Source of the DNA: Alteromonadales bacterium alter-6D02
GTDB taxonomy: Bacteria; Pseudomonadota; Gammaproteobacteria; Enterobacterales; Psychrobiaceae
Assembly (NCBI GenBank): GCA_002835545.1
Contig: PIZK01000030.1
Location: 1-33,033 of the forward strand
Length of the DNA: 33,033 nt
Direction: 5' to 3'
The position numbers were made by a program, and so were the translations under genes. The notes under the pieces are model-generated. The model searched no databases and had not been told where the DNA came from. It saw only the letters and a program-made list of their open reading frames with translations. Below, in pieces: positions 15,781 to 24,369 of this stretch. Numbering within the stretch: the stretch's first letter is position 1; every line of letters begins with the position of its first letter.

Positions 15781-17838
15781 ATGAAAGCCTCAGTTTTTAA
15801 ATTAAATGCGCTTGCAACCACATTAGCCAGCTTACTATTAGCACCTACTGCTTTTGCAGAAGATGAAAAGAATCAAACAAAATCAATGGATGTTATTACG
15901 GTCCATGGTGAGAAAATCGAACGTAGCCTAAAAGATACGGCTTCGTCGGTGTCAGTGATCGATGCCGAAACCTTACTCAGCGGTCAATATTTATCTGTTG
16001 CAAATGCGGTAGGCGATGTCGCCAATGTTGTTGCATTAAGCGGCGCGGTTCCCGACATTCGCGGTGTTTCAGGTAATGGTTCTGCAACAGGGTTTAACTC
16101 ATTTACGGGCGGCTCAAAAGCACGTGTATCAACGCTAATTGATGGTGTTGCTGAACCTTTTGTTGCCGACCTATCTGGTGATACGGGTCTGTGGGATATC
16201 TCTCAAATAGAGGTATTTCGTGGCCCCCAATCAACCAGCAATGGTCGAAATAGCATCGCAGGTTCTGTATTTATTACAACGTTTGAGCCAACATTTGAAT
16301 GGGATGGCGCCGCGCGTGTCGCTTATCGCGACCAGTCAAGCTATATCGATAGCGCCTTTATGGTTTCTGGACCAATCATGGATGACAAGCTCGCATTTCG
16401 TTTAACGGGACAAAATGTTGATGGCGAAACCTTCAAAAAAGAAATAGTGCATGCAGATAACCCGCCACCCTTTGATTTAAACGAGTTAAAAACAAATCGC
16501 TTACGCGGTAAAGTGTTATGGCAACCAAGCGGCGATGACTCATTAAAAGTCTTATTTAGCTATGCTTATGCTGACGAAAAAGGCAATGCTGGGCGTAATT
16601 ATTTCACGGCAGATGATCCGTGGGCGTTTAATCCTTACTCACAACGTTATATGGAAACTGGCTCGGATACGGCATCGGTAAAAGTCGATTATCAAATAAA
16701 CAGTGAACTGTCGTTTGATTTGCTTGTGGCGCAAATGAAATATGATTGGGGCTTTAGTTCTTATGAAGCCAATGCCGGACGTCAGCAAACGGTTAAAATG
16801 AACGATGATAGCTACACTATTGATGGCAAGGTAAATTTTGGTAATGCAACGACTACCACTCAAGGTTTTGTTGGTGTTGCACTTTATCAGCGCGAACAAA
16901 AGTTTAATTCTCAAGGCGCGTGGCCTTACCACGGTGACGATGAAAGTAAGTCTATGTCACTTTATGGTGAAGTTAACTATGAGATTAATGAGAAATTTAA
17001 TGTGATTGCGGGTGGCCGAGTTGAGCGTGAAGAGCAACTACGTGATTTCCATATGTTGATCGGAGAAGCCTATGTTCATGATCGTTTAGATAACGAAAAA
17101 ACCTTCGTGTTGCCAAAGCTTGTAGTCCAATATGCGATGAGTGATGAGACAACAATATCTGCGAGTGCTCGTCGCGGTTACAATGCTGGTGGCGGTGCCA
17201 TGACGCGTGATAATGAATACTATTACTTTGATCAAGAAGCCGTTAATACTTATGAATTAAGCGTGCGTAGCTCTCAGTACGATGGTGACGTTAATATTAG
17301 TGCGAACCTATTCTTTAATAACTTTGATGGCTATCAGGGTTCTGATTTAATGAGAAAAATTTCTAACATTGATGATGCGCAAAGCACAGGGTTAGAGGTT
17401 GAGGTCACCGCATTTGTTTCTGATAGTCTGCAATTGCGTACAGGCCTTGGTGTGTTAGACACTGAAATTACTGACGCAGACCCAAGTTTTGGTGATGTTA
17501 AAGGCAATGAACTTAACTCTGCTCCTAAATCTAATGCGAGTATTGGCGCTAAATATTGGGTGAGTGATGTATTTACTGTCGATGTGTCGACACAATATGT
17601 TGATGAATATTTTGGCGATTATTACAATACACCCGAGCGTGTGGCTGGTGGTTTTAGCACAACGCGTTTAAATCTTGATTATCAGGTTGATAATTGGAGG
17701 GTGTCTGGCTTTGTTAATAATGTCTTTGACAAAAAAGGCATTACTGTATTAGAACCCGCAGGCCGCCGTGCTCCATTAGGCTATGCTGCGATTACTGACC
17801 CTCGTAATATGGGTGTATCAGTACAGTATAACTTTTAA
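15781..17838 (+). CDS. TonB-dependent outer-membrane siderophore receptor
   Basis: A 22-strand-barrel receptor for a ferric siderophore, energised by TonB. The protein has 685 residues. The signal peptide (1-26) ends in TAFA. It is followed by the TonB box MDVITVHG (about 36-43), a plug domain with VPDIRGVSGNG, LIDGV and IEVFRGPQST..GRNSIAG, and a barrel that ends in the terminal aromatic QYNF typical for BAM targeting. The open frame starts 36 bases earlier at 15745, but ATG 15781 has AGGA at the right distance and puts the signal peptide at the N-terminus. It is divergent from the PepSY operon with a shared Fur box. The siderophore is not identifiable; no biosynthesis genes are near, so xenosiderophore use is likely. 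Confidence 0.93.
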   Translation: MKASVFKLNALATTLASLLLAPTAFAEDEKNQTKSMDVITVHGEKIERSLKDTASSVSVIDAETLLSGQYLSVANAVGDVANVVALSGAVPDIRGVSGNGSATGFNSFTGGSKARVSTLIDGVAEPFVADLSGDTGLWDISQIEVFRGPQSTSNGRNSIAGSVFITTFEPTFEWDGAARVAYRDQSSYIDSAFMVSGPIMDDKLAFRLTGQNVDGETFKKEIVHADNPPPFDLNELKTNRLRGKVLWQPSGDDSLKVLFSYAYADEKGNAGRNYFTADDPWAFNPYSQRYMETGSDTASVKVDYQINSELSFDLLVAQMKYDWGFSSYEANAGRQQTVKMNDDSYTIDGKVNFGNATTTTQGFVGVALYQREQKFNSQGAWPYHGDDESKSMSLYGEVNYEINEKFNVIAGGRVEREEQLRDFHMLIGEAYVHDRLDNEKTFVLPKLVVQYAMSDETTISASARRGYNAGGGAMTRDNEYYYFDQEAVNTYELSVRSSQYDGDVNISANLFFNNFDGYQGSDLMRKISNIDDAQSTGLEVEVTAFVSDSLQLRTGLGVLDTEITDADPSFGDVKGNELNSAPKSNASIGAKYWVSDVFTVDVSTQYVDEYFGDYYNTPERVAGGFSTTRLNLDYQVDNWRVSGFVNNVFDKKGITVLEPAGRRAPLGYAAITDPRNMGVSVQYNF

Positions 17839-17860
17839 TTTGATAGATATATGAAATAAG

Positions 17861-17894
17861 AAGGGGGCCGTACATTAGAGACGCCCCCCCCTTT
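17861..17894 (+). terminator. G/C-run hairpin after the receptor gene
   Basis: AAGGGGGC (17861-17868) can pair with GCCCCC..CTT in the run of eight C at 17884-17891. The T-run is only TTT, so it is a likely but weak terminator. The C-run is prone to sequencing slippage. Confidence 0.5.
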
Positions 17895-17990
17895 AAATTG
17901 ATTGAACTGCAAAAATAGCCTAATTCCTTCCTATATTAAACACAATTTCCTAATCCATTAAAAAATGTGAACCAAACAACCGATAAAAGT

Positions 17991-18018
17991 TTGCAGTCGT
18001 TAGCTATTCACGTATAAT
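17991..18018 (+). promoter_or_regulatory. Promoter of the rpsP-rimM-trmD-rplS operon
   Basis: TTGCAG (17991-17996), 16-base spacer, TATAAT (18013-18018). A GC-rich stretch (GCGAGC) follows the -10 and TT, like the discriminator of stringently controlled ribosomal promoters. Confidence 0.75.
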
Positions 18019-18167
18019 TTGCGAGCTTTCTAGTCTGGGGTGCGTTCTATTTGACCTGATTTAATTATTATGTCGCGTATTTCGTTGTACATATATAAAC
18101 AGGTTGAGAAAACATTTAGTTAACACTCTGGCTTAATTGCCATTAAACATTAGAGGAATATTTACCT

Positions 18168-18416
18168 ATGGTAACCATTCGTTTGGCACGTGGTGGCGCT
18201 AAGAAGCGTCCTTTCTACCAGGTAGTAGTAGCAGATAGTCGTCGCGCTCGTGACGGCCGTTATATTGAGAAAATTGGTTTCTTCAACCCAATGGCCCGTG
18301 GCCAAGAAGAAACTTTACGTATTGACCTAGACCGTGTAGCACACTGGGTAGGCCAAGGCGCTCAAGCTTCTGACCGTGTAGCAAAATTAATTAAAGACGC
18401 TCAAAAAGCGGCTTAA
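18168..18416 (+). CDS. rpsP: 30S ribosomal protein S16
   Basis: Small-subunit protein of 82 residues needed for 16S folding and 30S assembly. The family opening [24 protein letters not shown] is present, as is the GFFNPMA segment. AGAGGA precedes the ATG. It is first gene of the four-gene operon, with 9 bases to rimM. Confidence 0.98.
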   Translation: MVTIRLARGGAKKRPFYQVVVADSRRARDGRYIEKIGFFNPMARGQEETLRIDLDRVAHWVGQGAQASDRVAKLIKDAQKAA

Positions 18417-18425
18417 GGGTAATTG

Positions 18426-18956
18426 ATGAGTAATCAAACCGACAAGGTATTGTTAGGTTGCGTTGGTGCACCCTACGGTATTAAGGGTTGGATGAAAATT
18501 ACTACCTATACTGATTTACCTGAGAGTATTTTTGACTATTCATCTTGGCTTGTAGAGAGCAAAGGTCAGTGGGCAGAAATGAAAGTTGCCGAATGGCGAC
18601 GTCATGGCAAGGGCGTTGTTGCTCGTTTTGCTGATGTGGATGACCGTGATGACGCTGTGCGTTTAACCGGTTGTAAAATAGCAGTAAAACCTGAACAACT
18701 GGCTGAGCTTGATGAAAATGACTTTTATTGGCGTGAGCTAATTGGAATGGAAGTTAAGAACATTAAAGGTTACCACTTTGGTCATGTAGATGGCTTAATG
18801 GAAACTGGTTCTAATGACGTTCTGCAAGTGAAAGCTAATGCTCGTGATGGTTTCGGTAAAAAAGAAAGATTAATCCCTTTAGTAGACGGGCAAGTGATTA
18901 TTAATATTAATCGCGAAACTCGTGTTATTGAAGTGGACTGGGATCCTGATTTCTAA
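18426..18956 (+). CDS. rimM: 16S rRNA processing/ribosome maturation factor RimM
   Basis: Assists 30S head assembly by binding S19. The 176-residue protein has the N-terminal barrel (VLLGCVGAPYGIKGWMKI) and a C-terminal PRC-barrel domain with DFYWRELIGMEV and ERLIPLV. The long frame starts one codon earlier at TTG 18423; ATG 18426 with AAGGGT 5 bases upstream is chosen. Middle gene of the ribosomal operon. Confidence 0.96.
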   Translation: MSNQTDKVLLGCVGAPYGIKGWMKITTYTDLPESIFDYSSWLVESKGQWAEMKVAEWRRHGKGVVARFADVDDRDDAVRLTGCKIAVKPEQLAELDENDFYWRELIGMEVKNIKGYHFGHVDGLMETGSNDVLQVKANARDGFGKKERLIPLVDGQVIININRETRVIEVDWDPDF

Positions 18957-18974
18957 CTGTTTGGAGTACGTAAT

Positions 18975-19715
18975 ATGTGGTTAGGCGTGATCACGCTTTT
19001 TCCTGAAATGTTTCGTGCGATTACTGAACAGGGCGTAACAGGACGAGCCGTTAAACAAGGCTTAATACAATTGCAATGTTGGAATCCTCGTGATTTCACC
19101 CATGATAAACATCGTACTGTTGATGATCGTCCTTATGGCGGTGGTCCAGGGATGTTAATGATGGTTCAACCATTGCGAGATGCAATACTTGCTGCTAAAC
19201 AAGCTGCAGGTGGCGACGCTAAAGTTATCTATTTATCACCACAGGGACGTCGTCTAGACCAAACTGGGGTTGAAGAGCTAAGCCAATCAGATAAGTTAAT
19301 CCTTATTTGTGGTCGCTATGAAGGAATAGATGAACGGATTATTCAATCGCTAGTCGATGAAGAATGGTCTATTGGTGATTACGTATTAAGTGGTGGAGAA
19401 CTTCCGGCGATGACATTGATTGATGCAGTGTCGCGCTTTGTTCCCGGAGTGTTGGGTAAGCAAGCTTCAGCTGAACAAGATTCGTTTGCTGATGGTCTGC
19501 TAGATTGTCCACATTACACTCGACCTGAAAACTTAGACGGTATGACAGTTCCTTCAGTCTTACTAAGTGGTAATCATGAAAAAATTAAGCGTTGGCGTTT
19601 AGAGCAATCGTTAGAGAGAACTTTAAAACGTCGACCCGATTTAATAAATAACCTAGCTCTGACTGACCAGCAAGAGAATATCCTTGCAAGCTTTGTTGAA
19701 AAAGACAAAGGTTAG
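18975..19715 (+). CDS. trmD: tRNA (guanine-37-N1)-methyltransferase
   Basis: Methylates G37 of tRNAs that read CUN, CCN and CGG codons, preventing +1 frameshifts. The 246-residue protein has the SPOUT knotted SAM site ([24 protein letters not shown], then [14 protein letters not shown]) and the catalytic [14 protein letters not shown] loop. GGAG lies 9 bases before the ATG. The operon order rpsP-rimM-trmD-rplS is conserved. Confidence 0.98.
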   Translation: MWLGVITLFPEMFRAITEQGVTGRAVKQGLIQLQCWNPRDFTHDKHRTVDDRPYGGGPGMLMMVQPLRDAILAAKQAAGGDAKVIYLSPQGRRLDQTGVEELSQSDKLILICGRYEGIDERIIQSLVDEEWSIGDYVLSGGELPAMTLIDAVSRFVPGVLGKQASAEQDSFADGLLDCPHYTRPENLDGMTVPSVLLSGNHEKIKRWRLEQSLERTLKRRPDLINNLALTDQQENILASFVEKDKG

Positions 19716-19749
19716 AAGAGTTTCAGTATAATCTAGGAATGAGAAAGAT

Positions 19750-20106
19750 ATGAAAAATCCAATTATTCAAGCAATCGAAGATGCTCAATTAAAAACAGAT
19801 CTTCCAAGCTTTGCACCTGGCGACACTGTAGTTGTTCAGGTTCGTGTTGTAGAGGGTAACCGTACTCGTCTACAGGCATACGAAGGCGTAGTATTAGCTG
19901 TTCGTAACCGTGGTCTACATTCAGCATTCACAGTTCGTAAGATCTCTAATGGTGAAGGTGTTGAGCGTGTTTTCCAAACTCACAGCCCACTAGTTGATAG
20001 CATCACTGTTAAGCGTCGCGGTCTTGTTCGTCGCGCTAAACTTTACTATCTACGTGACCTTTCTGGTCGTGCTGCACGTATTAAAGAGAAACTGGCTAAG
20101 AAATAA
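19750..20106 (+). CDS. rplS: 50S ribosomal protein L19
   Basis: Large-subunit protein of 118 residues at the 30S-50S interface. It shows the family segments [18 protein letters not shown] and [21 protein letters not shown]. It is last gene of the operon and is followed by a strong terminator 37 bases after its stop. Confidence 0.98.
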   Translation: MKNPIIQAIEDAQLKTDLPSFAPGDTVVVQVRVVEGNRTRLQAYEGVVLAVRNRGLHSAFTVRKISNGEGVERVFQTHSPLVDSITVKRRGLVRRAKLYYLRDLSGRAARIKEKLAKK

Positions 20107-20143
20107 GCCTTTTTCCTACCCCAAGACTAGAAAAGCAATCAAG

Positions 20144-20166
20144 AGGCCCGCAATAGCGGGCCTTTT
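20144..20166 (+). terminator. Intrinsic terminator of the ribosomal operon
   Basis: AGGCCCGC (20144-20151) pairs with GCGGGCCT (20156-20163) around AATA, followed by TTTT. Confidence 0.92.
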
Positions 20167-20217
20167 GACGTTTGGCTGTTAATAAATATCAGTATCGATT
20201 TATCAGTAGATAACGTT

Positions 20218-20248
20218 GTCGTTCCGGCATTGCATTAGCCGCAATCTC
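20218..20248 (+). repeat. Dispersed palindromic repeat, type B copy 2
   Basis: Same layout as the element at 199-230: GTC[A/G]TTC[T/C]GGCAT, a T-rich centre, then TTAGCCG[G/C]AATCTC. Here the right arm has GCCGCAAT, so the stem has a mismatch. It lies between the rplS terminator and the methionine gamma-lyase gene. Confidence 0.6.
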
Positions 20249-20392
20249 ATGTTTAATGGGCAGTAGCGACTTGCTCGTAACAAATTATTTACATCACTGT
20301 GGTGAATAAAGTAGTTTTATATTGTATAAAATATTGCCTTGGTTGATTTCTAAGCATAACGTTAAATGAATAAATCAATTTGGCGGTTAAAT

Positions 20393-21577
20393 ATGAAGCA
20401 AAAGCAACATTTCGATACTCAGGCGATCCATAGTGGTAATGCAACTCAACCTTATGGTTGTTTAACCACGCCAATTTATCAAACATCAACCTTTACCTTT
20501 GATTCAGTTGAACAAGGTGCGAATCGTTTTAGCGGCGAGGAAGCGGGCTACATTTATTCTCGCCTTGGCAATCCAACAACACGAGAATTAGAACTTAAAA
20601 TGGCTGATCTTGAGCTATGTGATGACGCGATTGCAACAGCATCTGGCATGGGGGCGGTATCAGCCACCTTGTTAGCCAACTTATCTTGTGGTGATCATTT
20701 GATAGCATCTCAGGCTGTTTACGGCTGTACTTATAGCTTGTTAACGGAGCAGCTGGTTCGTTTTGGGATCGAAGTGACACTGGTTGACATGGCTGATAAA
20801 CAGCAGGTACTTAGCGCGGTGCGAGAAAACACGAAAGTGATCTTTTTAGAAACTCCCGTCAATCCCCATCTGGCTGTTTATGATCTAACTTTTATTGCAC
20901 AGTTGGCTAAAGAACATCAACTGCTCTCGGTAGTTGATAATACATTTATGACACCTTACCTCCAACAGCCTGCAAAGTTTGGTATTGATGTTATCGTGCA
21001 TAGTGCAACAAAATACCTTAATGGCCATGGTGATGTTATTGCTGGGATAATCTGTAGCTCGAGTGAACAAATTGAGTTGATTGCCAGTACTATGATCAAA
21101 GATATTGGAGCCGTACTCGGGCCATTTGACGCGTGGTTAATCTTGCGTGGTTTGAAAACGTTAAGTGTCAGAATGGAGCGCCACTGTACTAATGGCTTAG
21201 CTATTGCTCAATGGCTTGAGAAACAACCTGCAGTTAATAAGGTCTATTATCCGGGCTTAGACTCACACCCAGGCAACCATTTTATCCCAGAGCAAATGAC
21301 ACAAGGAGGAGGTGTTATCGCATTTACATTAAACGCCGAACTTGAGCAAGTTAAAGGGTTTGTGAACGCGCTATCGTTATTTAAGATTGCGGTTAGTTTA
21401 GGGGATGCAGAGTCATTAATACAGCACCCAGCATCAATGACACACGCAACTTACAGTGACGAGGATAAAAAGACTGCAGGCATAACAGACTCTTTACTGA
21501 GAATTTCAGTGGGATTGGAGCACTCGGACGACCTAATTAATGATCTAGATCATGCCTTAGTAGGCTTAAGTAATTAA
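20393..21577 (+). CDS. megL: Methionine gamma-lyase (PLP-dependent)
   Basis: Cleaves L-methionine to methanethiol, 2-oxobutyrate and ammonia. It is a 394-residue Cys/Met-metabolism PLP enzyme. The residues that define methionine gamma-lyase within the family are all present with a constant offset of -4 from the Pseudomonas putida enzyme: Y55, R57, Y110, C112 (YGCTYSLL), D182, the PLP lysine K207 (HSATKYLNGHGD), K236 and D237. Cystathionine gamma-synthase and beta-lyase lack this Cys. The open frame begins at ATG 20366 without a ribosome-binding site; ATG 20393 follows GGCGGT by 5 bases and gives the family length. It is monocistronic. No MetJ box was seen upstream. Confidence 0.88.
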   Translation: MKQKQHFDTQAIHSGNATQPYGCLTTPIYQTSTFTFDSVEQGANRFSGEEAGYIYSRLGNPTTRELELKMADLELCDDAIATASGMGAVSATLLANLSCGDHLIASQAVYGCTYSLLTEQLVRFGIEVTLVDMADKQQVLSAVRENTKVIFLETPVNPHLAVYDLTFIAQLAKEHQLLSVVDNTFMTPYLQQPAKFGIDVIVHSATKYLNGHGDVIAGIICSSSEQIELIASTMIKDIGAVLGPFDAWLILRGLKTLSVRMERHCTNGLAIAQWLEKQPAVNKVYYPGLDSHPGNHFIPEQMTQGGGVIAFTLNAELEQVKGFVNALSLFKIAVSLGDAESLIQHPASMTHATYSDEDKKTAGITDSLLRISVGLEHSDDLINDLDHALVGLSN

Positions 21578-21664
21578 CCCATATCGCTTATTGATCTCGA
21601 TCAGTTTACTGCCACAGAAACGACGTACTATGGTGACCAATTAAACAGATTAACGAGGTATCTC

Positions 21665-21805
21665 ATGAATTGGTTAGACTTTATTTTAAATAATGATGCA
21701 GCACTTGGTTCAATTATTGGCCTAGTAATTTTAGCCGGAATTGCAGTATATATGGGCTATTATTTCATCACAAATATTGTCAATTCAGATCCAGATGCAC
21801 AATAG
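21665..21805 (+). CDS. 46-residue single-helix membrane mini-protein (DUF3149-like)
   Basis: A short gene with a very good ribosome-binding site (GAGGT, 5 bases before the ATG). The product starts MNWLDFILNND, has one hydrophobic helix at about 14-38 (LGSIIGLVILAGIAVYMGYY) and ends in an acidic DPDAQ tail. Its size and shape match small gammaproteobacterial proteins of the DUF3149 type, recalled without a search. A terminator follows about 80 bases later. The role is unknown. Confidence 0.75.
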   Translation: MNWLDFILNNDAALGSIIGLVILAGIAVYMGYYFITNIVNSDPDAQ

Positions 21806-21883
21806 TTTATTGTTTAATACAGTTAAATTAAGCTTTTAATTTAACTTCTTAGTTCGATTTTTTATTTTGCTCGACGGCTTTTT

Positions 21884-21917
21884 AACCAGTGTTATTTTAA
21901 ATAATGCTGGTTTTTTT
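21884..21917 (+). terminator. Intrinsic terminator after the mini-protein gene
   Basis: AACCAG (21884-21889) pairs with CTGGTT (21907-21912). An inner TTATT/AATAA stem is separated from it by a mismatched TG/TG. A run of seven T follows. Confidence 0.85.
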
Positions 21918-21955
21918 ATGTCTAACTATCTGATATTTCATCCTAATACACTTTA

Positions 21956-21973
21956 TGTAAAAACAGTGTTACA
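21956..21973. promoter_or_regulatory. TyrR/PhhR-like box upstream of phhA
   Basis: TGTAAA-N6-GTTACA matches the TyrR-family consensus TGTAAA-N6-TTTACA at 11 of 12 positions. It lies 139 bases before the phhA ATG. PhhR/TyrR activation of phenylalanine catabolism is known in Pseudomonas and inferred for marine relatives. Confidence 0.6.
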
Positions 21974-22041
21974 GCTTTACACTTGCTTTACGTCATTAAA
22001 TAGGTGAGTTTTTTAAGCGCTTGTGATTTATTAATGTGAAA

Positions 22042-22077
22042 GCACATCAACAATAATTTATAAACATAATGATGTGC
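22042..22077. repeat. Inverted repeat just before phhA
   Basis: GCACATCA (22042-22049) and TGATGTGC (22070-22077) are perfect 8-bp arms separated by 20 AT-rich bases, 34 bases before the start. It could be an operator pair or a leader hairpin. Confidence 0.5.
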
Positions 22078-22111
22078 ATCACTAATATGCGTTTAAATGA
22101 TGAGGCATTGG

Positions 22112-22906
22112 ATGAGTAAAGGAACAAAATATAAAGCTAAGCAGCCTGATGAAAATGGCTATATAGATTATACGGCTGAAGAAAATGGAATTTGGGCCCA
22201 ATTGATTTCACGTCAAATGAAATGGATTGATGATACCGCTTGTGAAGAGTTTATCGCCGGCTTAAAGCTACTAAACTTGCCGATGGATCGTGTCCCGCAA
22301 TTATCAGAAATCAATGAAGTATTAAAGGAAACCACTGGTTGGCAAACTGAACCTGTGCCAGCATTGATCGGCTTTGAACAGTTTTTTCGCTTACTCAGTG
22401 AAAAGAAATTCCCCGTAGCCACCTTTATTCGTAGCCAAGAAGAGCTAGATTACCTTCAAGAGCCGGATATCTTTCATGAAATTTTTGGCCACTGTGCGAT
22501 GTTAACCAATCCACATTTCGCTAATTTTACCGAACATTACGGTAAATTAGGATTAGCAGCCTCTAAAGAGCAGCGGGTTTACCTTGCTCGACTCTATTGG
22601 TTTACCGTTGAGTTTGGTTTAGTTCGTAGCCACGACGGACTAAGAATTATTGGCGGTGGTATCTTGTCATCACCTGGGGAAACACAATATGCTTATCGTA
22701 AAGAGGCTGAGATCGCACCATTAGAACCGCTCACTGTTTTCAGAACCCCTTACCGCATTGATATCTTGCAACCGCAATATTTTGTGGTCGATGACCTAGA
22801 ACATCTAACACATTTAACGACGTTAGATTTGATGGCACTTGTCGATGAAGCGATGACGTTAGGGTTATTACCCGCAAAATTTGAACCTAAAGCATTATGT
22901 GGCTAA
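22112..22906 (+). CDS. phhA: Phenylalanine 4-monooxygenase
   Basis: Converts phenylalanine to tyrosine with O2 and a tetrahydropterin, using non-haem iron. The 264-residue protein has the bacterial single-domain form. The iron triad is visible: H122 and H127 in DIFHEIFGHC, and E167 in YWFTVEFGL. The open frame starts at 22097, but the ATG at 22112 follows GAGG by 6 bases and gives MSKGTKYK. It is followed after 60 bases by phhB, which recycles its pterin cofactor, so the two form an operon. Likely controlled by the TyrR/PhhR-like box upstream. Confidence 0.96.
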   Translation: MSKGTKYKAKQPDENGYIDYTAEENGIWAQLISRQMKWIDDTACEEFIAGLKLLNLPMDRVPQLSEINEVLKETTGWQTEPVPALIGFEQFFRLLSEKKFPVATFIRSQEELDYLQEPDIFHEIFGHCAMLTNPHFANFTEHYGKLGLAASKEQRVYLARLYWFTVEFGLVRSHDGLRIIGGGILSSPGETQYAYRKEAEIAPLEPLTVFRTPYRIDILQPQYFVVDDLEHLTHLTTLDLMALVDEAMTLGLLPAKFEPKALCG

Positions 22907-22966
22907 TCTATTAGCAACAGAATTAAAACAATACTTACTTTAACAAAAATTAAAAAGAGAAATATT

Positions 22967-23302
22967 ATGAGTTTAAGTCAAGCAACCTGTGAAGCATGTC
23001 AAGCAGACGCACCACAAGTAACGGATCAAGAATTAGCTGAATTAATTGCGATGATTCCTGATTGGACACCCATTACTGTTGATGGCGTGATGCAGTTACA
23101 ACGCGAATATAAGTTTAAAAACTTTAAACTGGCGTTAGCTTTTACAAATAAACTCGGTGAGTTAGCTGAAGCTGAGTTCCATCATCCAGGTATTTTAACT
23201 GAGTGGGGTAAAGTGACGGTCACTTGGTGGACTCACGCTATTGGTGGTTTACACCGTAACGACTTTATCATGGCTGCAAAAACAGACGAGTTGTTAAGTT
23301 AA
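22967..23302 (+). CDS. phhB: Pterin-4a-carbinolamine dehydratase
   Basis: Dehydrates the 4a-hydroxypterin made by phenylalanine hydroxylase. The 111-residue protein carries the active-site histidines in EFHHPGIL (H72, H73) and in WWTHAIGGL (H90). Normal length for the family. Second gene of the phh operon. Confidence 0.96.
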   Translation: MSLSQATCEACQADAPQVTDQELAELIAMIPDWTPITVDGVMQLQREYKFKNFKLALAFTNKLGELAEAEFHHPGILTEWGKVTVTWWTHAIGGLHRNDFIMAAKTDELLS

Positions 23303-23328
23303 TAAACTCACTCTACTCTCGAGGTTAG

Positions 23329-23357
23329 TTGCGATTATGCCAAGGCTGCTCTAGAAT
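23329..23357 (+). promoter_or_regulatory. Candidate promoter of greA
   Basis: TTGCGA (23329-23334), 17-base spacer, TAGAAT (23352-23357), 53 bases before the greA ATG. Confidence 0.55.
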
Positions 23358-23409
23358 AAAGCCATTATTTAGAGGTAGCCTTGTTTAGGCAATTATTAAA
23401 AGAGATATT

Positions 23410-23886
23410 ATGAGTTTAGTCCCAATGACAGAGCAGGGCGCCAATGCACTGCGAGAAGAGTTAGAACATTTAAAAACGGTTGAACGCCCACGTATCGTTA
23501 ACGATATTGCTGAAGCGCGTGAGCATGGTGATCTAAAAGAGAATGCCGAATATCATGCCGCACGTGAAGAGCAAGGCTTTTGTGAAGGCCGTATTCAAGA
23601 AATTGAAGGCAAGCTGTCTAACGCACAAGTTATCGATGTGACAAAAATGTCTAACAATGGTCGCGTTATCTTTGGCGCAACGGTTACTGCACTTGATTTA
23701 GATACCGAGAAAGAAGTGACGTATCGTATCGTTGGTGAAGATGAAGCTGATATTAAACAAAATTTACTGTCAGTTAGTTCGCCTTTAGCACGTGCATTTA
23801 TCGGTAAAGAACTTGATGATGAAATTGCTGTTAACACCCCTGGTGGGACTAAAGAATTTGAAATTACGGCAGTTGATTACATTTAA
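23410..23886 (+). CDS. greA: Transcription elongation factor GreA
   Basis: Rescues backtracked RNA polymerase by stimulating transcript cleavage. The 158-residue protein has the N-terminal coiled coil with the acidic tip ([23 protein letters not shown]) and the C-terminal FKBP-like domain ([21 protein letters not shown]). AGAGA precedes the ATG. It is usually preceded by carAB in gammaproteobacteria; here by phhAB. Convergent with yhbY, sharing a two-way terminator. Confidence 0.98.
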   Translation: MSLVPMTEQGANALREELEHLKTVERPRIVNDIAEAREHGDLKENAEYHAAREEQGFCEGRIQEIEGKLSNAQVIDVTKMSNNGRVIFGATVTALDLDTEKEVTYRIVGEDEADIKQNLLSVSSPLARAFIGKELDDEIAVNTPGGTKEFEITAVDYI

Positions 23887-23904
23887 ACGTGATATTCAAA
23901 TATA

Positions 23905-23928
23905 AAAAAAGGGCGAAAGCCCTTTTTT
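23905..23928. terminator. Bidirectional terminator between greA and yhbY
   Basis: AAAAAAGGGC (23905-23914) pairs with GCCCTTTTTT (23919-23928) around GAAA, giving a T-run on both strands. It serves both convergent genes. Confidence 0.93.
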
Positions 23929-23966
23929 ATTGCCTATAATAACTGTTAGTTAAAACAATATAGAGA

Positions 23967-24260
23967 CTAGCGTGGTAAGCTGATTTTAGCTTCTTCACTC
24001 GGTTTATATACAACTAGGATATGACCAATAGTTTGTACTTGAACTGCTTGAGTTTCGCGAATGATTGCTTCAAAGATCAGTTTTTTCATTTCACGATCGC
24101 TAGTAGCAACTTTAACTTTAATTAGCTCATGATGTGCCAAAGCATTATCAATTTCAGCTAAAACACCTTCAGTTAAGCCGTTTGAACCTAGTTGTACTAC
24201 AGGTTTTAAGCTGTGGGCTAAGCCCTTTAGGTGTTGTTTTTGCTTATTGCTTAAATTCAT
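23967..24260 (-). CDS. yhbY: CRM-domain RNA-binding protein YhbY
   Basis: A ribosome-assembly associated protein of 97 residues, made of a single CRM domain. The LKPVVQLGSNGLTEGVLAEID segment holds the GxxG-type loop, followed by LIKVKVA and VQTIGHILVVYKPS. Divergent from rlmE, as in E. coli. Confidence 0.95.
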   Translation of the reverse strand: MNLSNKQKQHLKGLAHSLKPVVQLGSNGLTEGVLAEIDNALAHHELIKVKVATSDREMKKLIFEAIIRETQAVQVQTIGHILVVYKPSEEAKISLPR

Positions 24261-24285
24261 TATTAGTTATTTCACTTAATTAGGG

Positions 24286-24313
24286 TTGAAAGTCGTTATT
24301 TTACCCTTATATC
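24286..24313 (+). promoter_or_regulatory. Candidate promoter of rlmE-ftsH
   Basis: TTGAAA (24286-24291), 16-base spacer, TATATC (24308-24313), in the divergent gap before rlmE. A heat-shock type element was not recognised, although ftsH is heat-induced in E. coli. Confidence 0.4.
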
Positions 24314-24369
24314 TCTATTAATACTATTAGCTATGTCTCAATAAAAGTTGAGTATGGAACATTTTACCC

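Larger units (their letters stand above)
17839..18167 (+). other. Non-coding spacer: receptor terminator, rpsP promoter and leader
   Basis: A 329-base stretch without a gene. It holds the weak G/C hairpin, the rpsP promoter at 17991-18018, and then a leader of about 145 bases before the rpsP ATG. The leader has no recognised riboswitch, although its length suggests post-transcriptional control. Confidence 0.6.
21806..22111 (+). other. Spacer between the mini-protein gene and phhA
   Basis: 306 bases without a gene. It contains the mini-protein terminator (21884-21917), a TyrR/PhhR-like box (21956-21973), further TTTAC repeats (21976-21991), and an inverted repeat next to the phhA start (22042-22077). 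No sigma-70 or sigma-54 promoter is convincing. Confidence 0.55.

Noticed and set aside
21976-21991. Second CpxR site upstream of phhA
   Set aside because: The two TTTAC units are 6 bases apart instead of 5, and the gene has no envelope link; they may be chance or part of a TyrR-family site.
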